DNA from: Streptomyces iranensis
GTDB lineage: Bacteria; Actinomycetota; Actinomycetes; Streptomycetales; Streptomycetaceae
Reading direction: 5' to 3'
DNA: 64,000 bases
Assembly (NCBI RefSeq): GCF_017874715.1
Contig: NZ_JAGGLR010000017.1
Coordinates: 1 to 64,000 of the forward strand
The notes below the pieces were generated by a model. The model did no database searches and was not told where the DNA came from. It saw nothing but the letters and a program-made list of their open reading frames with translations. A program made the translations under genes and the position numbers. Shown here one piece after another: positions 17,196-24,555 of this stretch. Position 1 is the stretch's first letter, and each line of letters starts with the position of its first letter.

Positions 17196-17852
17196 TCAGG
17201 CATCCTGCCCGCCTGTGAGACCCATGGGGTAGTTCTCTCGGATCAGCAGGCTCAGGTGTTCCCGAGCGCTGCCGAGTTGGGCCGCCGTATCGGCCGCCTC
17301 CTGAATCAGGTACTCCAGTCGTTCAGGACGAATTCCCCCCTGGAGGGCTTTGTTGACTTCTTCTCGATTGGCCAGCATCCAGGAGACCCGGGCGTCCACA
17401 GCCCTCTCGAACTCTTCGAGCAGATCGGCGCAGTAGAGACGCATAAGGCCAAGCAGCGTACGGCGGGCCGCCTGGCGTCGCTTCGCGGAGCTCCAGCGCT
17501 GCGCCAAAGGTGCCGACGGGCGCATGATTTCTTCGATATCCCGCTGCGCCGCCTCGACGTACCCGGCCTTGAGGGGAATTTTGAGGAACGGTACACGGAT
17601 TGGCGTGCCTGCGTTGTTGGGGCCACAGACGCTACCCGTAGATCGCCTGGTCAGGTGGTGGGATCTGAGCCGCTCGAGCGCTTCGCTGGTGTTGGCCGCG
17701 GCCTGGCACCACTCATGCAGGATCTCGTGCAGCTCCATCAGGGCTTCGTGCATGTTCGGCCATACTGGCTTCCCGTTGGCATTGTCCGAGACTTTGTGCA
17801 GCATGCTGCCGACTGCCTTGGCGACGACTGTTGCCTCAGGACCTACTGGCAT
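17196..17852 (-). CDS. Hypothetical helical protein
   Basis: A 218-residue soluble protein I do not recognise. It is largely alpha-helical by composition, with conserved-looking stretches NMHEALMELHEILHEWCQAA and RLYCADLLEEFERAVDARVS and no membrane segment or signal. The ATG at 17852 follows a GGGTGGGGG stretch; the open frame upstream of it lacks a ribosome-binding site. It is the only clearly intact gene in the left part of the decayed island, and the 17-bp direct repeat lies on both sides. Function unknown. Confidence 0.7.
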   Translation of the reverse strand: MPVGPEATVVAKAVGSMLHKVSDNANGKPVWPNMHEALMELHEILHEWCQAAANTSEALERLRSHHLTRRSTGSVCGPNNAGTPIRVPFLKIPLKAGYVEAAQRDIEEIMRPSAPLAQRWSSAKRRQAARRTLLGLMRLYCADLLEEFERAVDARVSWMLANREEVNKALQGGIRPERLEYLIQEAADTAAQLGSAREHLSLLIRENYPMGLTGGQDA

Positions 17853-17944
17853 TCGGGACCCCCACCCTGAATGGTCAAGTCTCCATACGTTAGACGCGCT
17901 CCAGAGCGTGCGAGGGGCAAATCGTCGAACGCAGGGGGTGCGGG

Positions 17945-18120
17945 TCAAGCGGCCTCGCAATGGTGTGCCCGGGGCGCCACGCGCCACTTGACCCAGGCCG
18001 GGTCAGCGAGCGGTCCCTCAGCCTCTCCAGTCCGGCCCGGCGCAGAAACTCGACGACGTCCGCGTCCGGGAGGCCGAGGGTCTGCCCGTGCAGTCACCCG
18101 CTGGCAAGGGCAACAGTAGC
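17945..18120 (-). pseudogene. Decayed reading frame, unrecognised
   Basis: In one minus-strand frame this stretch reads LGLPDADVVEFLRRAGLERL. A few bases later a second frame takes over with LADPAWVKWRVAPRAHHCEA and a stop at 17945. Both halves look like real protein and join sensibly across a frameshift near 18010, but no start was found and no family is recognised. Confidence 0.4.
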
Positions 18121-18121
18121 C

Positions 18122-18138
18122 ATCAGGCCATGCTCGGC
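18122..18138 (+). repeat. 17-bp direct repeat, copy 2
   Basis: Exact second copy of ATCAGGCCATGCTCGGC (see 17164-17180). It overlaps the readthrough extension of the stop-loss small gene. Confidence 0.5.
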
Positions 18139-18178
18139 CTTGGCCGCCCACACAACCCGGAGGGGGCTTTCGTCGTGC

Positions 18179-18310
18179 CCAGCTGTCGTCGGGATGCCGT
18201 ACGGCCTTCTTGACCGCGGACTCGATCTGGTTGCGTGGTGTGCCGGTTGCTTGGGCGTACTCGGTGACGGCGGCCGTCTGGAGTTCGACGAGTCTGCCGG
18301 GGATTTCCAC
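18179..18310 (-). pseudogene. Small conserved gene, copy 1: internal deletion and stop loss
   Basis: GTG 18310 reads MEIPGRLVELQ joined directly to TAAVTEYAQATGTPRNQIES, AVKKAVRHPDDS. The copy at 22793-23019 has about 30 more residues between the two parts, so the middle is deleted here. The stop is also lost: DDG-TGA there is DDS-TGG here (18181-18179), and the frame runs on into what was a terminator-like tail. The second half resembles a short helical DNA-contact motif (TPRNQIESAVKKAV). Function unknown. Confidence 0.6.
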
Positions 18311-18337
18311 ACGGTGGGTGACAAGCCACGCTCTCGG

Positions 18338-18809
18338 TCAGTCCCGGGTAGCGCCCTCCGGCCAGATCACCCGAGAACGGACACCGGTGCGCTCGGCGTA
18401 GGCCACGACATCGGCCGTTCCGCCGTACCCGCGAGCTGGCTGCCCGTCACACAGCGACCAGCTCATCCACCACGCCCACCAGAATCTCGCTGCCGGCCAT
18501 GTGCGCCTGGGAGTCCGACTCCACCATTCCCGTGCGGTGGATGTCAGCGGCTTGTTGGGTGAGACGGTCATAGGTCGGGTGGTGCTCCTCCGGCAGGCCC
18601 TCGCGGTACTTCTCCGCAGGGACCACCACCTCAAGGCGGCCGCCGGCCTCCAATACCAGCTCAGCGAACCAGGCGTCTGGGCCGTCGGCAATACACGAGA
18701 CCCCGACCAGATCAGGTCCGTGGCGCGCGACTTCCTCTTGAAGTGCTCGGCGGACCAACTGCTCAGTCTCTGCGGGCAGGCCGCGGTGGCCGGTGATGCC
18801 GAGGCGCAT
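18338..18809 (-). pseudogene. SLOG-like Rossmann protein, frameshifted
   Basis: From ATG 18809 (AGGAG 8 nt upstream) the frame reads MRLGITGHRGLPAETEQLVR and continues to SEILVGVVDELVAV, then stops at 18447. The missing C-terminus, DGQPARGYGGTADVVAYAER to WPEGATRD, is in another frame ending at 18338. Restoring two G residues in the GTGTG-ACGG stretch rejoins them (V-A-V-W-D-G-Q). The GITGHRG start resembles nucleotide-binding SLOG/DprA-like folds; that is inference. It lies 18 bp after an XRE-TPR remnant and was probably its operon partner. Confidence 0.65.
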
Positions 18810-18827
18810 GGGCCGCTCCTTTCGTGA

Positions 18828-19385
18828 TCACAGGTAGATGCCGTGCAGTCGGTCGTCGAACTCGCGGACAACCCTGGAAGGAGTCGTCGAAGTGTAGGAC
18901 CGCCGGAGCCCACGGGCGCGCTCGATGATCCGGCCTGACCGATACCGTGCCCCTGTCTCAAGTGCCCGCCCGGCCAGAGCGAACGCACCATCCAACCGAC
19001 CAGTCGCCAGCTGCGCGGCGGCCAGGTCGAGCGTGAGCAACGCACGCTGCTTCTCGTGGCTTGTTGTGAGGGCCGCTGCGGCTGCGTCCTGGGAGGCGGC
19101 CACCCATCCGGGGAGGCCGAGCCGTGCGCCGCAGGTGAGCCGGGTCGCTGCGACCTTGGTGTGGGTGAAGGTGAACACCCATGGCCACGGTGGCGGCTGT
19201 TCGTCCTGGACGGCGTCGGTGCTGCGGACAGCCTGGTCGAGCGCGCTTCCCGCGGCGGGACGGTTCCCCGCCGCCGCGTGTGCGAGTGCCTCGATCGTCC
19301 CGAGCCACGCGGTGGCGATGGCCGGTGCTGCGTCGCCCAACTGGCGATGGGCTTTGTCCGGCGGTCGGTGAAGGGGTCGGCCGGG
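18828..19385 (-). pseudogene. C-terminal part of an XRE-TPR regulator
   Basis: The frame gives LGDAAPAIATAWLGTIEALA, helical TPR-like stretches and the tail RVVREFDDRLHGIYL, typical of the C-terminus of Streptomyces XRE regulators with a TPR-like sensor half. The N-terminal helix-turn-helix is absent and the sequence upstream of about 19385 looks non-coding in all frames, so this is a truncated remnant. The intact relative in this window is the regulator at 23161-24381. Confidence 0.6.
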
Positions 19386-19459
19386 TGACGTACGGGGTCC
19401 ACCGTGACGACCTCCCGGCCTCTTCCCCGGGCGAGGCCGCCGACCGGGCCGCCTGACCG

Positions 19460-19534
19460 TCTACTCCCTGGTCTACCTGCACGTCCACCGCTCATCTACC
19501 GCCGTCTACCTGGCGCTCTACCACCCCGTCTACC
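19460..19534 (+). repeat. Iteron-like TCTACC cluster
   Basis: TCTACC or one-base variants begin at 19460, 19472, 19484, 19495, 19505, 19517 and 19529, with spacings of 10-12 bp, immediately upstream of the small gene at 19552. The near-helical spacing suggests a protein-binding array rather than coding sequence. Confidence 0.5.
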
Positions 19535-19551
19535 CGCCGAGAGGAACCGAG

Positions 19552-19735
19552 ATGACGCAGGACGAGAAAGCCGCCGCCGTACGCGAGGCCGCGCGCGAGG
19601 TGCTGGCGCACGGCGGCCCCGAGTGCCTCACCGACCCCGCACCAGGTCATGCGGGCAGTCGGCCGCGCGCTCGGCGCAGGCGCCTCCAACGAGGACATCA
19701 AGGCCGAGATGCGCCGCCAGCGCGGCGAGAGCTGA
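19552..19735 (+). pseudogene. Small conserved Streptomyces gene, single-base frameshift
   Basis: GAGAGGAACCGAG precedes the ATG. The frame reads MTQDEKAAAVREAAREVLAH, GGPECLTDP, then is lost at GCACCAGG (about 19640). One base removed restores QVMRAVGRALGAGASNEDIK and AEMRRQRGES to the stop at 19735, giving a product of about 60 residues. Such short proteins are frequent next to XRE regulators and in integrative elements of Streptomyces, function unknown. It could also be a sequencing error. Confidence 0.6.
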
Positions 19736-19814
19736 ACCCCCGGGGGCGGCCGCCATGCCGCCAAGCCGTCGACCGCCCCGGTTCCCCATCCGGAACGAGA
19801 CGAGGAGCCACATC

Positions 19815-20002
19815 ATGGCACTCCGCAGAACCGCTGCCCCAGCCCGGCAACGGCCGCCCTCCGCGCGCACGTCCGCACCAGCGGCCCCGCGTCCACCTGG
19901 ACCCCCGAGCAGCGTAAGGAGCACGCTCAGCTGTCCGACGCGGCCATGCGCGAGCAGGCCGGAGTCGACAACCCAGCGCCCAGTCAGCACGCCAGCCAGT
20001 GA
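19815..20002 (+). pseudogene. Second small gene with a frameshift
   Basis: The ATG at 19815 opens MALRRTAAPAR, but the protein-like remainder, ALRAHVRTSGPASTWTPEQR and then KEHAQLSDAAMREQAGVDNP, lies in another frame ending at 20002. A 1-2 base indel near 19845 separates them. Intact length would be about 62 residues. It follows the previous small gene by 79 bp in the same direction. Function unknown. Confidence 0.5.
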
Positions 20003-20102
20003 CGGACGGATCGAACACCACATCTCAGACCCGTCACACCTCTATCCACAGCGCACCACATGCGCTGAAATGCCACCACCAATGTCCTTGGGGGGAAATT
20101 CC

Positions 20103-20456
20103 ATGAGTAATCCGTACCAGCCCAGCCCCAGCCCGTACGTCACGGGGCCCATGCCGCCCGCTGGTCGGCCGAAGATGTTCAACACCCGGGCCGCACAGGT
20201 CCTGTGGACCCTGCTGCCCATCGTGAGCCTCGGCCTCGCGGGGGCCGTTCCGCTCGTCGCCGCCGCCGTCAAGGGCGTGGTGAGGCCCGTGGTGCCAGCG
20301 GTCTACGTCGCGGCCGAACTGGCCGTGTTCGGGGTCGTCGTGGCCCTCGGCGACGGTGACCACCCGGTCGCCGGTCTCGTGCTCATCCTGTTCATCATCG
20401 CCGCGGCGACGCACACGGCTCTGCTGGACAGTGAGCGGGTCACCTTCGGTAAGTAG
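20103..20456 (+). CDS. Small membrane protein, three predicted segments
   Basis: A 117-residue protein: a Pro/Ser-rich cytoplasmic start (SNPYQPSPSPYVTGPMPPAG), then three hydrophobic segments at about residues 32-55, 60-82 and 88-106. The ATG at 20103 has GGGGGG 7 nt upstream. It is intact within an otherwise decayed stretch. Its fold resembles other short Pro-rich-tail membrane proteins common in Streptomyces integrative elements. No function can be assigned. It converges on the next gene across a hairpin terminator. Confidence 0.7.
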   Translation: MSNPYQPSPSPYVTGPMPPAGRPKMFNTRAAQVLWTLLPIVSLGLAGAVPLVAAAVKGVVRPVVPAVYVAAELAVFGVVVALGDGDHPVAGLVLILFIIAAATHTALLDSERVTFGK

Positions 20457-20500
20457 TACCGCCTGACACACTGGAAGCTACGCGCCGGGTAGCGCCCGGC

Positions 20501-20540
20501 CGAGGCCCCGCCGCGACCACCCCCGCGGTGGGGCCTCGGG
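20501..20540. terminator. Convergent terminator
   Basis: CCGAGGCCCCGCCGC pairs with GCGGTGGGGCCTCGG (one G-T wobble) between two converging genes. Confidence 0.65.
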
Positions 20541-20544
20541 CCAC

Positions 20545-21111
20545 TCACGATGCCTCAGAGCCCTCGTCCAGCTCGCCGTGCGCATCCAACTGCCAGCGCA
20601 CCCCGTTCGCGTCCGTGAAGTACAAGTCCGGCCGCGCATTCTCCAAGAGAACTTCAGGCATCCGCTGTGATCTGAAGGTGAACTCGCGCCCGGGGCCTAT
20701 GAGATGCACACGTCCGGGGCCCCATCCCCTCTGGCCAGCGGTTGTTGCGTCGCGGGCATCGTAGGTATCACCGAAGCGCACCAGCACATCTCGGATCGGC
20801 TCATCGCTTGTGTTGATGACCCGAACCTTCCAATGATCATTACGCCCTCCGAAACCCTCGGCGTCATTTGTCCACGAAAGGCTGTGCTTCATGGACACGC
20901 GTCGCGCCTGAGCCGTCCGCCGTTCTTCCGCCTGCGCGAGCAGTTCGGCACGCTCCAGCGCCAGCGTCGCCGACTGCTCGGCGATGAACTCCCGCTGCTC
21001 GCGGATCTGCTTCTGCTGACTCCGTAGCGTCCCCCGGGCGTAGTACGCAGCAGCAGCCGCGAACGCGCCAGCGACCCATGTTGGGGCGTCCCCCCAGTCG
21101 ATCCCACCCAT
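20545..21111 (-). CDS. Hypothetical membrane-anchored coiled-coil protein
   Basis: A 188-residue protein. A single hydrophobic segment near the N-terminus (APTWVAGAFAAAAAYYARGT) is followed by a charged heptad stretch (LRSQQKQIREQREFIAEQSA, to about residue 65) and a beta-rich C-terminal domain containing WKVRVINTSDEPIRDVLVRF. This layout of anchor, coiled coil and immunoglobulin-like domain is seen in hypothetical proteins of Streptomyces mobile regions. The start is the ATG at 21111. No close family is recognised and no operon partner is visible. Confidence 0.7.
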   Translation of the reverse strand: MGGIDWGDAPTWVAGAFAAAAAYYARGTLRSQQKQIREQREFIAEQSATLALERAELLAQAEERRTAQARRVSMKHSLSWTNDAEGFGGRNDHWKVRVINTSDEPIRDVLVRFGDTYDARDATTAGQRGWGPGRVHLIGPGREFTFRSQRMPEVLLENARPDLYFTDANGVRWQLDAHGELDEGSEAS

Positions 21112-21206
21112 GCGCGCAGCCTACGGCCGGGCGACGGTCAGGTCGCCGCCGTACGCGGTCTCGTCCCTTACCCGAACTGCGTGGGCTACGCGGCTACTCG
21201 GGCAGA

Positions 21207-21233
21207 CCGCCCCGTCGACCACCGGCGGGGCGG
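21207..21233. terminator. Short hairpin
   Basis: CCGCCCCG and CGGGGCGG pair around an 11-nt loop, about 25 bp before a ribosome-binding site. It may end transcription entering from the left. Confidence 0.35.
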
Positions 21234-21258
21234 CGGCACTTCACCCACGGGAGGCACC

Positions 21259-21542
21259 GTGAAGCTCTGGCCCCGCCGACGCCCACGCCCGCCCTTGAGC
21301 GCCCGCGCGCGAACCCCACCCGCGTCGCCGTCCTCGAACACGACCTGCTGGGTATCCCGCCCGAGCCCGGGAGCCCGGCCGCGCTCACCATCGCTCTCCG
21401 CCAGGCGGGCACCTGCTTCGAGCACGACCCGGTCGACACCAGCGCGATGGCCGACCCACACCCGACCGGGCAGTGCGCGCGCTGCGGGCGGCTGATGATC
21501 CAGGACACCGAAGGCCGCCGACAGGCCGCACTACAGACGTAG
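21259..21542 (+). pseudogene. Small gene, frameshifted after its start
   Basis: GGGAGG lies 5 nt before GTG 21259, and the product begins MKLWPRRRPRPP. The convincing remainder, ANPTRVAVLEHDLLGIPPEP, then ALTIALRQAGTCFEHDPVDT and CARCGRLMIQDTEGR, is in a different frame to the stop at 21542. A single indel near 21300 explains both. The C-terminal CxxC pair suggests a small metal-binding protein of about 95 residues. Unrecognised family. Confidence 0.6.
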
Positions 21543-21609
21543 TTGCGCGGGCGGCGGATCGTGCCGCACACTGGCCCCACGTCCGGCGTGCCTGGACACA
21601 ACGACTCCT

Positions 21610-21637
21610 CGGCCCTCGCCCATCATGGCGAGGGCCG
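21610..21637 (+). terminator. Hairpin terminator with T-rich tail
   Basis: CGGCCCTCGCC pairs perfectly with GGCGAGGGCCG around a 6-nt loop and is followed by TCTTGC. It ends the small frameshifted gene transcript. Confidence 0.7.
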
Positions 21638-21711
21638 TCTTGCGTCACAGACCAATCACGGCCCACACAACTCCCTCACGTTTACGTCGGACATCGGACA
21701 CCATCACCCCC

Positions 21712-22104
21712 ATGCCACGACACTTCACCATCATCGCCATAGCGGCCGCCTGCCTCCTCGCCCTCACGGCCTGCGACGGCGACGACAAGGCCGACAACAG
21801 CAAGGCCAGCGCCACCCCGTCCGTCGACACGAGCAAGATCGAGAAGGACTTGGGTATCCCACCCGAGCCGACCGGCGCCAAGCGGACCGCGCTGATCGCC
21901 GCGCTCAAGGCCATCGATCCGCAGATCGTCGCCGACGAGGACAAGGCCATCAGCAACGCCCGGAACCAGTGCCAGGCGCTTCACCACGGCGGCCAGAAGC
22001 CGGACTACTTCGCGGCCCAGCGCTTCGGCAATGACCAGCACCCGGTCAGCGAGGCGAACGGCAAGCTCATCAACGCCGCCTTGCGCAAGACCCTCTGCCC
22101 CTGA
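21712..22104 (+). CDS. Small secreted lipoprotein
   Basis: A 130-residue protein with a clear lipoprotein signal: hydrophobic IIAIAAACLLALTAC with the lipobox LTAC, so Cys at about residue 20 would be lipidated and the rest exposed outside the membrane. The mature part has a short Asp/Ser/Lys linker, then GIPPEPTGAKRTALIAALKA and NARNQCQALHHGGQKPDYFA, which look like a conserved small domain. The ATG at 21712 is the natural start although the Shine-Dalgarno is weak. Function unknown. Confidence 0.78.
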   Translation: MPRHFTIIAIAAACLLALTACDGDDKADNSKASATPSVDTSKIEKDLGIPPEPTGAKRTALIAALKAIDPQIVADEDKAISNARNQCQALHHGGQKPDYFAAQRFGNDQHPVSEANGKLINAALRKTLCP

Positions 22105-22169
22105 GCCACCCCCGGCCCGGCCGTCTGCACCGCTGCGACGCCGGGCCGACGTATACCCGGAGGTGGCCC

Positions 22170-22735
22170 ATGGCCCGAGCCACAGCGCGTCGGGTCACCG
22201 AGTGGGCCCAGGTCGACCACGAGCGCGAGCGCGCACAGCGGCGAGAGGACCAGGCGCGCTGAGGCTGACCGCCGCGGCGATGCAGTGGCCACGCTGGCGA
22301 CGGACGTACGACGGCTGCGGACCCAACTCCGTGGTGAGGGGAAGACGCCGGTGGCCCCGGATCCGGCGGATGCGGTGAAAGATCTCCCTGACCGGGCCGA
22401 GGTACCGGTGCCGCTCCCGGGTGAGAAGGGCGACCCGGGCGCTCCGGGCGAAGCCGGAAGTGACGGGGCGCCCGGTAGGCCCGGAGCCACGGGCCAGCCC
22501 GGTAAGGACGGCCAGCCAGGCGCGTCCGGTGTCCCGGGCCAGGACGGGGCGCCCGGCCGGGACGGAGCCCCGGGCGCGAAGGGCGATCCCGGCCTGCCCG
22601 GACGGGTACTCGCCGCAGGCGCCGAGCTGGGATCCGGATGCGCTGGTGTGCAGGAAGGACGGTGCGCCGCAGCCTCAGCCGTCGGACAGCCCGAGCACCC
22701 CGGCCGCGCTCACCCCGGATCGACGACGTCTCTGA
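22170..22735 (+). pseudogene. Collagen-like (Gly-X-Y) protein split over three frames
   Basis: CGGAGG precedes ATG 22170. The frame MARATARRVTEWAQVDHERE ends at TGA 22260. A second frame carries DAVATLATDVRRLRTQLRGE and twenty Gly-X-Y triplets (22420-22599). A third carries CPDGYSPQAPSWDPDALVCR to the stop at 22735. Restoring one C at GCGCGC-TGAGG and one G at GCGGCG-ATG, plus one change near 22595, gives a single protein of about 190 residues: an N-terminal coiled coil, a collagen stalk and a Cys-containing C-terminal part. It may have been a surface or phage-tail-like fibre. Confidence 0.7.
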
Positions 22736-22749
22736 TTCTGATCGTGAAT

Positions 22750-22780
22750 GCCCCCTCTCGGCTGCGGCCGGGAGGGGGGC
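22750..22780. terminator. Convergent hairpin
   Basis: GCCCCCTC-CGGC and GCCG-GAGGGGGGC form a strong stem between the collagen-like remnant and the leftward small gene. Confidence 0.55.
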
Positions 22781-22792
22781 GCTTCGTCATGC

Positions 22793-23019
22793 TCAGCCGT
22801 CGTCGGGATGCCGTACGGCGCGCTTCACTGCGGCCTCGATCTGGTTACGCGGCGTGCCTGTCTCCTGGGCGTGCTCGGTGACGGCGGCCTGGATCGTCGC
22901 GGCGGCCTCGAACCAGCGCTTCCACTGGGCGGCGTGCTCGTCGCCGTCCAGTACGGCGAGCTTGTCGCGCTCGGAGTCGGCTGTTACTGGAGCGAAATGA
23001 GTCTGTCGGGGATGCCCAC
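22793..23019 (-). pseudogene. Small conserved gene, copy 2: frameshifted
   Basis: GTG 23019 reads VGIPDRLISLQ and hits TAA. The frame then continues, shifted, as ADSERDKLAVLDGDEHAAQW, KRWFEAAATIQAAVTEHAQE and TGTPRNQIEAAVKRAVRHPD, DG, stop at 22793. It is clearly the same gene as the copy at 18179-18310 (VEIPGRLVELQ ... TGTPRNQIESAVKKAVRHPD) and shows the full length, about 75 residues. The lesions differ between copies: deletion plus stop loss there, a 1-2 base indel near 22985 here. Function unknown. Confidence 0.65.
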
Positions 23020-23160
23020 GGCCGGATCATAAGCCGGTCACCACGCGCCCCCTCGTCTGGCCATCGTGCCGGGCGTGGGGGAGCTTTCGTGTTCAACCTC
23101 CCCTGACCCTGCCTGCCCGGCGTACCGTGGCCAAAAGACCTTCTGGCGGGGGTACACATC

Positions 23161-24381
23161 ATGAATAGCAAAACCATCGGCGACCGCCTGGGCGAAATGC
23201 GGGAGTACCGCGACATCACTCAGGAAGAGCTCGCAGACCGTGCAGATGTCCACGTCGACACCATCCGGAAGCTGGAGCAGAACACCCGGCAATCGGCGCG
23301 CCTATCCACCCTCCGAAAGCTGGCGAGGGCCCTCGACATTGAGCTGAATCGACTACTGGGGCAGCCCACCGTGACCACAGACCTCCCAGACGACGACGGC
23401 GGACTGATCGCCTTGCGCGACGCCATCCAGGACATCAGCGCGCTGCCCGGCGTGCCTACAGACGATCTCGACGAAGAGCCGCCCTCAGCAGAGACGTGGA
23501 TGGGCCAGGTCCGGGCGGCCACCACGCTCTACTGGGAAGGGGCGTACAGCGGTCTCGCCGGCTCCCTCCCTCTCCTCCTTCGGGACGGGCGCGCCGTGGC
23601 CCGGGAGACAACGGGCTCGCTCGTCGAACAGGTCTGGAATCAGCTCGCGCTGTCGTATCAGTTGGCCGCCAGCCTCGCGACGCAGTCTGGGCATCCCGAC
23701 TGGGCGTTCGAAGCCGTGGAGAAGCAACTGCATGCGGCCCAGCGGGCGTCCGATCCGTTGATGGAGGGGATGGGCGTCTCCACGTTGTCGTGGGTGCTGC
23801 TGCGGCAGGGCCGGTGGGAGGAAGCACAGTCGGTCGCGGAGCGGAAGGCGGACGTTTTGGAGCCGTCAATGCGGCGCGGTACGAGCGCTCAGTACGCGGT
23901 GTATGGGAACTTGCTGGTGGCGGCGGCTACGCCTGCGGCGCGGCGGGATCAGAAGGACGAGGCCGACGGGTACCTCAACTTCGCTGAGGCTGCGGCTGTC
24001 CGGTCTGGGGCTGTGCGCGTGTACGGGACCGCATTCTCTCCGGTCGACGTCAAGACACAGATCGTCAACATCGCCATGGCAGGCAGCGAGCCGGACGCGG
24101 ATAAGGCTCTGGAGGCGTCCGGGGATGTGCGCCGCGACTTGATCAAACGCCCGGTGCATCTGGCCGCCCACCGCCTGGACGTGGCTCAGGCCCAGTATCA
24201 GACGGGCGACAGCGAGGGAGCACTGGATACCTTGCTCGAAGTGGAGGCTGACCAGCCTGAATGGATCCGGTATCAGATGCTCGCGCGGGCCACGGTGTTG
24301 GAGATGCGTGAGGAGGAGAGGCGGCGGAATACTCGGCTTCGGGGGCTGGCTGCCCGACTCGGGGTTGAGCCTGCTCTCTGA
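23161..24381 (+). CDS. XRE-family regulator with TPR-like sensor half
   Basis: A 406-residue intact regulator. The helix-turn-helix (about residues 8-66) has RDITQEELADRADVHVDTIR and KLEQNTRQSARLSTLRKLAR. The remainder is helical TPR-like repeats (WEEAQSVAERKADVLEPSMR, AQYQTGDSEGALDTLLEVEA). Such proteins in Streptomyces are often coupled to small membrane proteins or methyltransferases and may sense a peptide or metabolite. The ATG at 23161 follows GGCGGGGG at low quality. Its stop codon lies in a perfect palindrome. It probably controls the operon that starts 174 bp downstream. Confidence 0.88.
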   Translation: MNSKTIGDRLGEMREYRDITQEELADRADVHVDTIRKLEQNTRQSARLSTLRKLARALDIELNRLLGQPTVTTDLPDDDGGLIALRDAIQDISALPGVPTDDLDEEPPSAETWMGQVRAATTLYWEGAYSGLAGSLPLLLRDGRAVARETTGSLVEQVWNQLALSYQLAASLATQSGHPDWAFEAVEKQLHAAQRASDPLMEGMGVSTLSWVLLRQGRWEEAQSVAERKADVLEPSMRRGTSAQYAVYGNLLVAAATPAARRDQKDEADGYLNFAEAAAVRSGAVRVYGTAFSPVDVKTQIVNIAMAGSEPDADKALEASGDVRRDLIKRPVHLAAHRLDVAQAQYQTGDSEGALDTLLEVEADQPEWIRYQMLARATVLEMREEERRRNTRLRGLAARLGVEPAL

Positions 24382-24402
24382 CTAGGACGTGACGTCCTAG
24401 TC
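24380..24402. promoter_or_regulatory. Perfect palindrome at the end of the XRE gene
   Basis: GACTAGGACG-TGA-CGTCCTAGTC: perfect 10-bp arms and a 3-bp centre, with the arm starting on the last two bases of the stop codon. It is A/T-richer than its surroundings and lies upstream of TCATAAT, a possible -10. It could be the regulator's operator for the downstream operon or a compact terminator. Confidence 0.55.
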
Positions 24403-24481
24403 ACGTCATAATCGGCTCAGCGTCTGGTGCACTTCGTCACTGGGCTGTGATCGCGCACATACCTAGCGTGATCTGCATCAC

Positions 24482-24527
24482 GGCGGCGCTGGGCCACGCT
24501 CCCGCCAGGACACTGGCCAGCGCCGCC
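24482..24527 (+). promoter_or_regulatory. Leader hairpin before the ATGA-coupled operon
   Basis: GGCGGCGCTGG pairs perfectly with CCAGCGCCGCC around a 24-nt loop, ending 28 bp before the first start codon. It could shape the 5' leader or attenuate transcription. Confidence 0.4.
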
Positions 24528-24555
24528 CCTCGCAGATCCGCAGGGGAGCCCCGAC

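Noticed and set aside
21712..22104. ORF start 29 codons upstream of the lipoprotein ATG
   Set aside because: It runs through the terminator hairpin and destroys the lipoprotein signal peptide.
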